The notes under the pieces were generated by a model. The model made no database searches. It was given only the letters and a program-made list of their open reading frames with translations, and had not been told where the DNA came from. Shown piece after piece: positions 50,122 to 63,078 of a stretch of 64,000 nt of DNA. The stretch is from NCBI GenBank assembly GCA_036937835.1, contig CM072869.1, positions 12,497,501 to 12,561,500 of the forward strand, read 5' to 3'. Made by a program: the position numbers and the translations under genes. The stretch is from Pampus argenteus (taxonomy: Eukaryota; Chordata; Actinopteri; Scombriformes; Stromateidae). Within the stretch, counting starts at the first letter, position 1. Each line of letters opens with the position of its first letter.

Positions 50122-52358
50122 TGTAAGACACTAGTCCAGCCTTAGCAACAAGCAAGAGAAAGTGAGTTATCACCAAAACAAAAACAGCTAGTTTCTAAAT
50201 GCAAATGCAAAACGCATTACAGCCATGCTACCACACAAAACCAAGAAAATTTCATGTAAGCCTACACATCATGACAGCACACACACAGCCAAGCAACTAT
50301 TCACGACATGTGCATAATTAATTAACAGTTAATTGATTAATGACCGTTTTCCCAATTAAATCTCAACAAACGCAATACAGTGGCAGTGGTGGCCAGAACA
50401 CAATGAGATGGCACAGTAGAATAATATTTTTAGATTTTAAATAACTTATCCTTTGATGATCACATTAAGTTACTTGAAAATTAGAAAAAAAAAGTGAATG
50501 AACCTAGAAGAAAACAACAATATATTCCATGTTTATCTGGGTGCTGAAAGATCAGTGAATTTTGTCACAACTGCTGGCGGTGGCTGGCAACTTTTAAAAA
50601 TTGCTCTGGCAGGAAAAGAGTTTAAAGCTTTGATTTGCTGCACCAAATCGGGCTCTGGTGTAGCTGTCCCGTGCCAATTACCTCCAACTTTTCATTAAAA
50701 GTTATTCTTGAAAACAACATAGATAATACGCTTTCACTAGCTAGCTTCAATGAAAGTAAAACGGTGATAACAGCGTGTCAGGCAACACTGTCAAACTTTA
50801 TGCACTAATTTACCAGAAATGTTGTGAGGAATGAGTGAATTATTATAACATAAACTATGTTTCTCTGAATGTTTTATACAATACACACTATCACTACACA
50901 ATGTTATGTTTACAATCACAGTTATTTGGCAATACTATTGTTTAAGCATGCAACCTTTTTGTGCATAAAACTTAAATGAATTCCCTATTTACAGAAGTAA
51001 AGCCGCTAGCTCAACACCACATTTTTTCTTTTGGAAAAGGAATTGAATATGCTTTAGGGTTTGTGGTGGAAAACACTTTATACACACCCAAAACTCAGAT
51101 TTTCCTTTTTAATTTGATTTCAGTGCCTGAAACAACAAGTCCCAGGGCTTGTTTCCTCTCAACACAATGTCTTTATTTTATTTATTCATTTAGTTTTCTT
51201 TAGACATCTCTTAATTCCCTCTGTTCCTGAGCCTAAACTATGTGATTATTTTAAACTTTTACTAAAACAAGGCTCAGTTTTCCTTTTGCATTTTATATTT
51301 TTGTATCACTTAGTATTTTGAAGTTTCTATCCAACCAACATAACTACCTTCATCTTACTAAAGAGCGAGCATAGTCAGTAATCATTTTTTTCCAACACTC
51401 AATCCACAACATTACAGGAAATCAATCCTTCGAGAAGTGAATATTTCCTAGTGTTCTTCTGTTTTGTTATAACTTTGCATAACATACTATACATCATTAT
51501 CATCAACTTAGTTACGGCTCATCTTATCATTTAGAGATGCTTTATTCCTATTCATTATTTTCTGTATTCTATATTCTTGAGACATTTAGCTATTAACGTC
51601 TTTATTAATTAGCAAGACATCTGTGTTCTTTGGGAGCATTACTGAATAGAGCTCAAATTTCAGTCAAAGACTGATTAATTTACCAATATTTCTTCCCTTC
51701 AATTGAAGGCATATACTGTATATAAATGTAGATATACTCCTACAAGAGTAAGAAATCCATCATGTGAAGCCAAAACAAAAATCTTGGATGCTGATTTTGC
51801 ACATGCATTTGTTATGTGAAATCAACCTCTCTCTTGGTTACTCAGACTAAAAGTCATCAGACTTGGTACTAGCTTGGTAATCCTTGGCCTTTTTGTTGCA
51901 AATTAGAATTCATAACTCCATACAATACACCCACACACAAACACAAACATACAAAACCCAATAACAAACACACACTCACACATGGTTTGTGTCATATTCA
52001 CCATGAGCAACAGGTGTGACAACAGCCTGCGTGAACTCTTTGATTCTCCGTATGGAGAGTGTGTAGGTGTTTGTGTTTTGATGATCAGTTAAGGATGAAT
52101 ACATGCCAACACATTAGGCCTCGTGTAGCCAAAACACAAATGGAGTTTTGCCAATGTCCCAAGAGAGCTTTAACAACTTCTCACCTACACCCACCAACTG
52201 TAAAGTAATAGCCTGAATAGCATCTATCCACTGCATCCTATTACATAATGAGGGAATGAAGGTTTGGAAGATTTTATATTATTGCATTGTCCTCAATGTG
52301 AGCAGATTAGTGTCCATGACAGCTAAATAGTGTCAAGATATTATTATAATATAAAGTA

Positions 52359-52407
<49 letters not shown>

Positions 52408-53569
52408 GTCAGTTGAGTACCGTAAAATCAAAAAAAGGACCCAAAACTGGAAGATTAACTGTGAGGAAGAAAGGGAAAGAAAGAAAAAAATCAATACATT
52501 TTTCAGTTTAATGGTACAAAAACAATATTCAGCTGAAAAAGTATTCAATTTCTCTTTCCATGAAAGAACTGACATTTTCAATTAAAGTAAAACCCAGGGA
52601 GACATGTATTCATGTATTATACATATTGAAAAATATCCCTATTGCGGACTTTCACAGAAATCAAATGAGTTTTACTAAATAATCTTTTCAATCGCATTAC
52701 AATTTGGGTTTTATATTCAGTGGCTCTGCCATCAGTTTTATTAGTCATGATGACATTAAAGCTTGGATCTCAGAGTGCGGTGACATCCCTAAAAATTTCT
52801 GCAACGGGGCAACAAATATGACCAGTCATGCAATCATACAGGTTGTAAACAAGCCATCTATTTTGCCAGATTAGCTACTACTGTATTTGGACATACAACC
52901 AAAAGTGAGCACACCTGTAATGTCACTAATAATCCCTCGCTGCACAGGAAAACAGTGAGTCCAAATAACTACAACATGTACAGAAAAGGGACAAAGCTAA
53001 AGCATGAAGCTGGTGGATGATGGATGTTTATAGAAGACAATGAGAGTCATAATTTAACTGTTCACCTTTGTTTTCTGTTCCAAATATGCTTGACTATTTG
53101 CAACCTGTATAATCGTCATTGTTGCACTGTTAAAACCAATTTTAGTTATTACGTCATTGCTTTCTGAGATCTCAGTTTCCTCATAACCAACTGAGATGAA
53201 GCCAAGTTGGAAAAGCCAAAGCCAAAAAAAAGCATGTAAGTTGAGAACTGCAAAATAAAATAAGTTCTAAAATGAGTTCCTACACCTTTAAAATAACCTC
53301 ACACAGACCTTTGACACTGAGGCTGTACTGTGGGACAGTGGAGCTGTTCTTTCAGCACCCGCAGACTGTCACTCTTCAGCACCATGGACAGCAATCCTCT
53401 GTGCTAAGCAACGCACATGACCACAGAGTGCTTGGGAACAGACTCAGCATCACCATTTCACAAAAATAAGCTCTGTAACACAGCATGTATAATGTGTGTT
53501 GCCTGCTGAGGAACAGGAACCGATACAGACAGACCTGACAGCCCCAGGGAGTCAAATGAGTGAAGGAGA
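50122..53569. other. AT-rich non-coding stretch
   Basis: No exon was recognised. It includes a long (TA)n tract and otherwise unremarkable AT-rich sequence with short open frames lacking any domain feature. Confidence 0.4.
52361..52404. repeat. (AT)n microsatellite
   Basis: About 22 uninterrupted AT units. Confidence 0.92.
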
Positions 53570-53695
53570 AAAGTTGATTATAAGGCTCTTAACGACTCCA
53601 CTAATTACCACTGATGCTAATTAGATGGAGCTCCAAGTTAACTGCACGGAGGGTAATCAGTGTCTGGAACGAGACAGAAGTTGGAGTCAAACTAT
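53570..53695. promoter_or_regulatory. Candidate conserved non-coding element with paired homeodomain sites
   Basis: Unique sequence with CTAATTA (53601-53607) and GCTAATTAGA (53616-53625) one helical turn and a half apart, plus GGGTAATCAG (about 53651) and TTGATTATAA (about 53573). Clusters of TAATTA sites in unique DNA are a feature of developmental enhancers. No conservation data are available here. Confidence 0.32.
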
Positions 53696-54059
53696 CATCT
53701 CTCAATCCTTCATGAAGCACAGTTAGACGTTATACACTGTCCCAGAAATGTTAGTGTGGTTATCACGCTGACAACTGACAGGTCCTCAAGACAACAGTGA
53801 AAGATTTAATTGTAAGCTAATCACAGAAATAGAGCTACTTTGATACTTATGAAGTCATGGTACCTTTGTAATCTGAGACATGCATATAAAATTAATTTCT
53901 AACATTTGACCTTCACAGCAAAGGTTAATGTGTTGATTTCTTTCTCCATGTGCATTTTGTCATCATACACACAATGCAGTTTTTCTCATAACACACAAGA
54001 ACACACAGTCACAAACACACACATTTAGTTTGATTTATGTGCTCTGTGACTGTGTTATT

Positions 54060-54410
54060 TTGTGCAGTAAATCCAGGTTTCTCTCGATGCCGAGATACCA
54101 GTTTAATCTTCTCCCAGGCTGTCGACCTAACAACTGCTGGGCCTGATTTACTGTGGTCAGCTTCAATTACCAACCCTGAGAGCCAAAGGTATTCCTCGGA
54201 GTGCAGATTGCCATACGTTTCAAGGACAATTATTTTTAATGAGACTGCCTCCGATCCATCTGCATGTGGGTCGAAAGACACTTGACAAATCCATCGTTCA
54301 GAGGGCCTCCTCGTCACTCTGATGTATGGTTCTGCTTCATTTCCTCTGCCTGTCATGCTGTATGTAGAGCCACTATCAGTATGTTTCACCTGCCATGACG
54401 TCTCACCAGT
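54060..54410. promoter_or_regulatory. Candidate conserved non-coding element (open on both strands)
   Basis: A 350-base GC-balanced block remains open for 126 codons on the minus strand and 82 on the plus strand. It includes GGACAATTATTTTTAATGAG (about 54220-54241) and CATCTGCATGTGGG. I recognise no protein in either frame, so a conserved regulatory element is preferred over an exon, but an unrecognised exon is not excluded. Confidence 0.3.
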
Positions 54411-55407
54411 GGAAAGAAGGCCCCTGTGACAGATATGGCAGCATGGTATTTGTAGTTCTAAAAAACAAAGTCACTGTAATAAACCTTATGAGGATGAATG
54501 AGGTTAAAAAATAGTTGGCAGTGGGACTGGAAACACATGAATGTAGAATACTAAGGATCAAAAATGGATATTCTAAACAAAAAACATGAAAAAAAAACAA
54601 AACATGACGATAAAAAAGTGAACAATCAACATTTTTATATTCACAACAGCTCATATGACCACTAGTGTGAAAGGGGTTGCTCCTAGTGAGGATCACCTTT
54701 GACTATACAGTTACACTAAGTTACCGTCTAGCCAGTAAACATAGTGAAGCATTTGACAGTTAAAGAGCCAAGTATTTCATATAACTAGTTGACCAAAAAC
54801 AAACTGGTTTTACTGGCCATAAACAGAATGTTAATGTTTCTGTTGGCTAATGTTCACCATATCAACTTTTGCTTGTTTCTGCTGCCCCAAAGTGGCCAAA
54901 AATCCATTATTACATAGCTAAAAATCAGCCAAAGAACAGTCACATGATCATATTAGGTTAAACTAATTTATTTGTAAGAGAAAACAAAGACAAACATTAA
55001 ACTAACTACCCAAAGTTTACAGTCTGAGTTCCTGGTCCAACTTGACATACCATACCATAATTGCCCTTGATAAAGGAATGAGGAAAAAAGTGCTAACTTT
55101 ACTTGTGTGCTCACTTTTGGTTTTATCTCCATAGCTGAATATGGCTAAGCTGTTGGCTTGTTTACAATCTGTCTGAGGTTTTATCATTGCAATATCATCA
55201 TGTTCCCAAAACACATCCGGTACTTTGGAGAGTACAATGTTATCATGACCGATGTTAAAAGAAATGATAGACAAACTTTTGACAATGCATTATAAACACA
55301 TCAGTTTGATTTTGCATTTCATGGCACTGATTAGTTATGTCCAACAAACCTTTTGTTGACAGCATACCAAAGAATAACTGCGCATCATTATGAAATATGT
55401 AGAGGAT
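54411..55407. other. Non-coding stretch, nothing recognised
   Basis: AT-rich sequence with no repeat family, exon or signal that I can identify. Confidence 0.35.
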
Positions 55408-55704
55408 TTAGCCATGCTGGTCACCATCCATGTCTCTGAGCTGAAGAGACAGCTTGGCTTCATTAATCTGATCTATTTTCCCCACCAAACTTTGATCCTC
55501 TGCCGCTGCTGATGTCCAAAGGGGCTCAGGCACTATGAGAGTGTCTCCTGCCATGATTTCAAGCAAAGGTCCTGGTTGTGGGAGCACTATGGGCCCAACA
55601 GCATGCTGGCTGTCCTGGCCTTTTATGTCCCAGAAGAAACTGCTGTCTACTGGGATGACTGTTTGATTCACCAGCTTGACCTTGCGACTGTAGGCAGTAA
55701 TTAC
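55408..55704 (-). other. Orphan open frame, possible decayed retroelement fragment or unknown exon
   Basis: The minus strand is open for about 98 codons and ends in a TAA. The translation has normal protein-like composition (VKLVNQTVIPVDSSFFWDIK, later LEIMAGDTLIVPEPLW) rather than simple-sequence bias. No in-frame ATG opens it. A possible acceptor TGCCTACAG lies near its upstream end (about 55690). I recognise no domain. A remote resemblance to the linker between protease and RT of gypsy-type polyproteins is only an impression. Confidence 0.15.
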
Positions 55705-58700
55705 GGTACAGGGTTGTCATGGTGTTTGTGTACCGTTGTGCGCTTATGTGCATAAGAGTCTAGGAGGGAGAAAAGTAAGAGCAAGCCGAGTGAGAAAGGA
55801 GTGGATATGATTTATGGCATGTGTGTCCAATTGTGTGTCTGTTTGTGCTGATACAACCGTCTCTCCTGGACGCTTATCTTTGTTTTGTAAAGCTACTTTT
55901 CTGTTCTGTCCGATACGCCACTGAATGCAATGCCACATTATTATACTTTTTCTGTGACTCTAGCCCCAGGCTGTTGCATTGCGCTTGGTTCCTGCTTCCA
56001 TCTGTGTATCTTGCGGTAATTAGATGCATTGCATGTGTCACACAGAGTTTTGTCTCTTGTTAAACTCTGTGACCAGATAGTGATTGAGTTGTAGCACTCT
56101 TTTATCTTCTCCTTGGTCCTCTGATGAAGAGTTCCCCCTGTGGGCCCAGTACTCTGGCTTAATTCGTTGTGGTAAAAGCCTGTACTGTTGCTCTACACGG
56201 TAATCACTCAGAGCTGCTGCACAAACACACCGTCAGTTCACAGACACACATTAATGGGAGAATAGCAGCACTGGAAAAAATTCAACTATGCCGACATCCA
56301 AAGAACACAGAGTACAATAGATGAAAACCTCAATCTAAATAACAAATCAGCACTCACGTTGCCCATGGCAATGATGGTGTCTGCCTTCTGCTGCCCTTTA
56401 AATTACAGAGACAGATCTAATATTGGAGTGAGTGAACTTGGTTCCATAGAGTTTGAGTTCCTCTTTTTTACCTCGAGCTATGCAGTGTGACTAACGCTGG
56501 CAAACAGACAGATAGACACAACCAGAGTGTTTGATGCCTGTGGGAAGCAACAATGACTGTTTAGCCTGTAAGGCAGCTGTGCCTCACAGACTGTAAATCT
56601 AGACAGCCAGCTCCATGGGTGCTGCTCTTTAGCTGAACCTGCACTGCGACCTCCTTGCAGGGACCAGCAGTTAACGGAGTAAATCTATGTTCATGCAAAC
56701 ATTCCCCCTCTTAAACAGACACTAAAGAAGAAACGTTCCCATAATCCAAATACCATATTTAGCAAAGTTCTAATAATGTTTTTAATTGAATATGTGTGTA
56801 TAGTATGCCTGTAATCAACAACAAATACATAGGGCTTTAGTACACACAGGAAGAATTGTTTCGCAATTGTTTAATTACTCATTTATCATTGGTGAGGCCG
56901 AATTTTTTTTCTCCACTTTTTCTTGTCCCGGCGGGTCTGCTGCTCGGCTCTGCTGATACACAGCGGCATGTTTGCTGGTAGTGGATGAAAAAAGTCCTGT
57001 CCTCTGAGCATCTGTTCAGTACAGCGGGGACATTGTATCTCCCCAATGCTCCAGACTACTTGTCTTCACAAAATACAACTTAGAGAGATCTGAGCAGAGC
57101 TACTGGCTTACCCTCTCATGCCAGTGCAATGAATACAAAATGTAATTTGTACACCAATGAGTATAAAAGCCATTCTCCAATTAATAAAAGAAAAGTACTG
57201 GAGGTGGAAAATAATGTATCTTTATCTTGTAATTGATGTTAATTTAAGTTTTAATTTGATTCAATTTTCTGTTTTTATTTTTGTCTACATCCCAGCTCAG
57301 TTGAGCTACAACTCAAGCTCATTTAAAAACGTAGGGCAGTCATAATTCATCCTTGGATATGTTCTCATTATTGCTGTAGAAGGGAAATGTATGGGGAGTA
57401 GCGTACCGGCTGTCCTTTTATCAGGGAAACCCCATCAGCTTTTAATGAGCACACCGTAATTGGCAGAACATGTGCTTAAAAACTGTCAGCACATTGTCAC
57501 AAAGGAGAGTACATAAGCCTACATGGACCCATCAAAAGGACTGTTCCTGGTTCATTTTCATTCCTGCGTCTGCCACTGAAATCGCTACATGGTTGGTTTT
57601 CATCTTCTATGACTTTCTTCTAACTAGTTTCTGTAAATGAGATTGTCCCAAAGATAAAAATCTGTAAATCATTCAAACTAACCCAGGCATTGCTTCTGGT
57701 AAGACGCAGTATAGAAATAAAACAATGTGCATGGCTACCACCAAAAAAAGAGAGAGAGAGATTTGGGTGAACCAGCCCTTTAAGCCTAGGACGTGAGAGC
57801 AGAACACAGTAATTCAAATAAACAAAGCGAAGGCGAGCATAAAAATAATTAGGTCGGCTGAACACCAGTAGACACAAAAACACAAATAGCATCTTCACAT
57901 ATCCCCAATGCAAACACTTCACTTTCTGTGCCATGGCCACAGCTCAGATATGACCCACAGTTATGTGTGTAAATTATATAATGATGTTATTACATAATTC
58001 ATAGCAGAAAACCTTCCCTCTATGCATCCCTAACCACTGCGGGAAAATCCCTTTCATCTGCAAGTCTATCCACCACACACTATTCTCCTCTCCACACGCC
58101 TGCATCCTGACAGTTTTACATGCTGACCTCACATTACACAGTGTAACACACAGTAGCATCACTCCATTGAACTTGCCTGTTTAACTTAGCAGCAGCCATC
58201 TAACTGCCGTCCTATTGGCACAAAGCGGAGCCACTTTTGCTGCTGTTTGTGTGAGTAACCATTAGTGAAGCACTGATACAGGAACAATGCAGACCATGTA
58301 CCTACATACAAACACATTTAGGTGCTGTGAATTCCTGCGGTGCTAAGCTACACATCAACACCTGCTGCAGTTAGCACAGACCACAATATTCAGCAGTGTA
58401 ATTCTAATTTACTGCTATTCTGTGATAGCTTAACTGACTTTTATTAACATACATACATTTTTTGAGATTTAATATGTTGACACCATAAAGTATACATATA
58501 AACAAAAAAATATTCCTATTTCCAAATACAGTATTTACCATGTATCTCTAAATATATCAAAGATTGTAATATATTTCTGATGAAACTATTTTGGTGTGTA
58601 TATTATTAGTATATCTGTGTATTATTTCTTAAAAATATTTTACATGATTTCCTATATACGCATGTCATCGGCGTTATGATATGTGATCTGTATAAATGAA

Positions 58701-59950
58701 ATTGCCAAGTTGAAAGTGAAAAGGGGGACCCTTGTAAGTTTAACCAATCAGATTTTTAATTGATTAAAAGTAATAGGTACTCGTCTTTATGCTAAATTAA
58801 TCTAGCTGGTTGTCCGATCCAGTTTCATATTTACAGTACAGACACGAGCAACTAAAAAAAGGATTATACAAAAGTCTACAAAATTTCCGCTATGCTAATT
58901 TTTTTTTCTAGTAACTTAACTAGAGTTACTTGTCTGACTGACTGATGTCACACCTTGACAATAGAACAAAAACACATTACGTACTTTCTTAAAAAAAATT
59001 AATATTTTCTTAAACACAGTCAACACAACTGTCCAAGTAAAAGTGAAGCTCTTTCAAATTTTGTACAAATATATGCGTCCAGTGTCATTTTCCAGACAAA
59101 ACTGTTGACACACATCCCTTATGAAATGGCCTGAGTGTCCCTCTCTGTCAGTGTGTGCTATTGATAAGCGGCCGCATGTCCCGACTGTCACTCATTCAGT
59201 CAGTTAGGAGCAGGCTGGTTGCGTCAGCTTTGAGCTCATCTACTGAACAGATATCACATCATTTCATCACATCCTTTCATCAGCCGGACAGCTTCTCAGA
59301 TACTGATATACTGCTGTAACACTGGAGGCCACCTGCTGAACTTAACTGGATCAAAGACCACCAGGTTAAGAATATTGTTTTATCCACATGGAAACTAATC
59401 AGGTATAAACTGTACTGCAAAACAACCTTCAAATCGTATCAAGGTAAAATGTAAAAAAAAAAAAAAGATATTCTTACTTTCCAGCATACAAAAACAAACA
59501 CACAGAAGCTTGTCAAATAAGCTTGTTTCGGCATGAAGTAATGTAAGTCAAGGTTAGGGAGCACTGGAGTCATATCAAGAACTGTCACCTGCTGCCACAG
59601 ATACCATCACATTGAAATTCATGGAAACCAACTCCGTCATGAATATGAAAACATAGGGATGATATGCTGATGTATGCGCAAGCACATCAACAAACACAAA
59701 GATGCACAACTTGCACTCATAACACACGTCGGAGCAAACACCTACTTGCCTCCCAGCGGTCGGGATGTAAATGCATTAAGAACTCAGTGTGTGACGTGAG
59801 ACAGAAGGAGAAGAGTGCCAGCTGACACAGGTGGCGCAGAGCAGAGATACAACTTATTACAGCCAATACAAAACCCCTACTGGGGACGGCTGCTAAAAAC
59901 AACAAATATGAGCAGCATGCTAGCACAGGAAAAGCAAAGACAGGAGGCAG
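55705..59950. other. Non-coding stretch, no gene recognised
   Basis: No exon or transposon was recognised. A GC-balanced block at about 57400-57490, with TTTTAATGAG and GTAATTGGC, could be a small conserved element. Confidence 0.35.
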
Positions 59951-60065
59951 AGATGGGTTTGAAGAAAGGAAGAAATGAAAAGGGGGGTGGAGGGGGAGAG
60001 AGGAGCTGAACATAAAGCAAGAAGGGCAGAAGAAAGGTGTGGAGAAATACACAAAGAGATGACAG

Positions 60066-60098
60066 GTGTGTGTGTATGTGTGTGTGTGTGTATGTGTA
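60066..60098. repeat. (TG)n microsatellite, interrupted by TATG
   Basis: Imperfect TG tract read directly. Confidence 0.88.
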
Positions 60099-60228
60099 GG
60101 GGGCAGGTGATAAGAGAAACAGTTTGGCTGGACATAAAGGGGCATGTTGGATTAGGACTGTCGAGAGCCAGTTTTAAAGGTTGCCCAGCATCACTATTTA
60201 TCTTACCTGCAATCAAATGATGGCAAAG

Positions 60229-60229
<1 letters not shown>

Positions 60230-60276
<47 letters not shown>
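60230..60276. repeat. (CA)n microsatellite
   Basis: About 23 uninterrupted CA units. Confidence 0.92.
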
Positions 60277-60278
<2 letters not shown>

Positions 60279-63050
60279 TATCACCCTCAGCAGCAAGCAA
60301 AAGCATATGTATAAGAGAAAAAGAGAAAGACTTATTGTGCTTCATTGCACCTGTGGCAGGTTTCCAGTATTCAGAGGAGGATAAATGGGGTGCTTCTTTG
60401 GGCTGGCCTGCAATCTGGCCAGTCAGAGAGAGTTGGGGGGGCATGAGAGAAGTAGGGAGGTGAGGAGTAAGTGACGGGTGGAGGATGAATAGGGAAATGC
60501 ACAGCGGATGATTTGTAACATGACTACCTTCTATTAATCTCTCCTAATGCACTACTTCACTGCAGGGAGGGAGGAGAGCGCAGTGAGAGAGGATGGCAGA
60601 AGAAGAGAAAACTGAAACAACTGATAAATAAAAAAAAAGCAGACAAGGTTTAAACCCAAAACCTCTCAGATCAGAAGAGACAATGACACTATGTTTATCA
60701 AAATACCTCAACAGATTCATTATGCTGTTTGCTTTGGAAGCTAAGGGATATAACAGAATTATTATTTAACTGAGAAGGGCAAATGATGATGTGACATTTT
60801 CAGGGATCGCACTATTAAATTGCGCCTATGTGTTGTTGTCTGTTAAAAACCGCAGCCTCCATTTTGCTCCCCTTTTCCAGATTTTGATCTCCAGCACTGC
60901 TCTATGCAAAGCAGCCCTTAATGTGCTCATGAAACTCTGACGCGCTAACTAACTGACAAGCCTGCCAACACGCCTGTAGGAGCAAAACACTGTACCCGAA
61001 GATGAAGTTATTAATTCATTATAAATAGATCCAGTATTTGTGAAGACGGAAAGCGTTACATCATGTTGACAGCATTTCTGAAGAGCAAATAATCAACTGT
61101 CTTTAGTCTGTGTAAAGCCATATCCTGTAGTTGCTTCCCTGTACATAAATGTAACATTAATGATGGGCGGTAGAGAGATAGTGGGGCTGCCTGCGTCGAA
61201 GCTGTGATGGCATTCGAAACATCATTTCTCTGGAGACTCCGTTTCCAGGCCAGATACACACTGCTGATTAAGACACTGATCTTGGTATTGATGCAGCTAT
61301 AAAATACAAGATACTTCAACACATATCGATCCAGGTTTTAACCTAACACAAGAAATTCGCACACACATAATGTATGCCTTCCAGGATATACTGCGCGCAC
61401 ACACAAATACACACATACGTAGATACGAGAATAAATACATACACTACCATACACAAATAACAAAAAAAAAAAAGAACATACAGATTATCTGACCCACTGC
61501 ACACACACACACAAACTCGCAACCAGTAGATCAACAAAAAGCTGTACCCAAGGGTCTCCATCAGTAGATCGATGAGAGACGAGGCTGTAAGTGACAGTTG
61601 TGAGTGAGAGGCCCAAAGGCAAGCTGCATTATGAGGGAACCTCCTGTCACAGAGTATATCCTTTACCGTCCATATACTTACCATGTGTGTGAGAGGCTGA
61701 CATTTATGTGTGTGTGAATATTTCTATGCTCCTGGGACTTTCACATGCCTATAAGCTTGTGCATGTGCTTTTGCAATTCAATTGAGGTGTACATGTTGAG
61801 AGATGGGCGTACATATACGTATAAGAGATGACAGTGATGTTCAGGTTTTAATCATGGCTGACTGACTGGCGCTCTGTCCCTTCTTCCGTTCATCCTATGA
61901 TTCTTTAACTAGTTGATTGACCTCTGCTGTCGAGGCCTAATTAGACATGGTAATTAAGGATTAGGTGGGTCAGGAGGGAGGCGTGTGTGTGTTTGTGTGC
62001 GTGCGTACGCGTTGGGGTTGAGGGGGTTAGTATATGTGTGTGTGAAGTGGGCTGATAAGGGATGTGAAGGTCGATAAGTTGCATTTAGTTTTAGGGGACA
62101 GGGGAATTGTCCACTCTCTTTGGCATGTAGCTGCCTTGTTTGTGAGATCAATATGAGATGGATGCAAGATGAATGTAAATAAAGTTAATTAAAACGCATC
62201 ACTGTACTGCAGTAAATAGAAAAGGAGTGTGTATATAATGGTAAAAAATAAAACTGTTGAATTGTAACTTGAAAGCAGTTCTCAGTTATACTCTTTTGCT
62301 ATACAAATCAAATTAATTAAAGTACATTTTATTCTAAAGAAGCAGGTCACACATACGTTGTGGGGAAACAGCTACAATAGACTTGCACAATAGGCCGGTT
62401 AAGTGATTCAAGTCACAGCAATTACAACACCACAAAAAAAACTGCCACCCAATGCATAATACAAAGCAGGAAATTAGGAGGAAATACTAATAGCCATGTC
62501 CAAACAAAACACCTAGCATTTGAAAAATGAATCCACAGACAGATACTGTGTTAAATGGTGTATTCCTGTCAAATTGAATAAAGCGCTACTATCACATTTA
62601 GTTCGGTAAAATCAAGGCACAATACCGAGAGACAAACAAGACTCTGGAGGAAATTCTGCTCTCTTCTTGCTGTGTAACAGTGACACTAAGGCTGCCACAC
62701 TGGGTATAGACAGTTTTGCAGTTTATGGTGTGCAAAGAGGGAGTGTGTTGGCAGTAGATAGGGTGCAGTGACAGGCAACCTCAAAACCGCGCTCAGAGGG
62801 GGCGCCCATCGTTCACCGCTGCCCTGTTGGGGGTTGATATACTTCCTTCTCTCCTCCAGCTCTCTCTTTCTCTTTGTCTCTCAATGTTCAGTCTTTTCAT
62901 CAGAGAAGTGCGTTCCATTGTCATTTAACACAGGGCGGGAAACTTTTGAAGAAAAATGAGGTACATGAAGAACATAGAAATAAAAAGGGTGCATAGGAAG
63001 GAGAAGGAGGAAGAAATTAATTCTAGTACTGAACATACTACAATGATATA
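60277..63050. other. Non-coding stretch, no gene recognised
   Basis: It contains scattered short CA/TG tracts (near 61395, 61500 and 61985) and a unique GC-balanced block at about 60790-60980 that may be a conserved element. No coding exon was recognised. Confidence 0.35.
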
Positions 63051-63053
63051 AAA

Positions 63054-63078
63054 AAATAATAATAATAATAATAATAAC
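63054..63078. repeat. (AAT)n microsatellite
   Basis: About eight AAT units. Confidence 0.88.

Noticed and set aside
52860..55120. CCAAAAGTGAGCACAC at about 52900 and its complement at about 55115 as a possible large inverted repeat
   Set aside because: Only about 16 bases match and the flanks do not extend the pairing; at most these are small pieces of a common dispersed repeat.
59920..60444. Open frame of 174 codons over the CA repeat
   Set aside because: It is dominated by alternating Cys-Val and Thr-His runs read through microsatellites.
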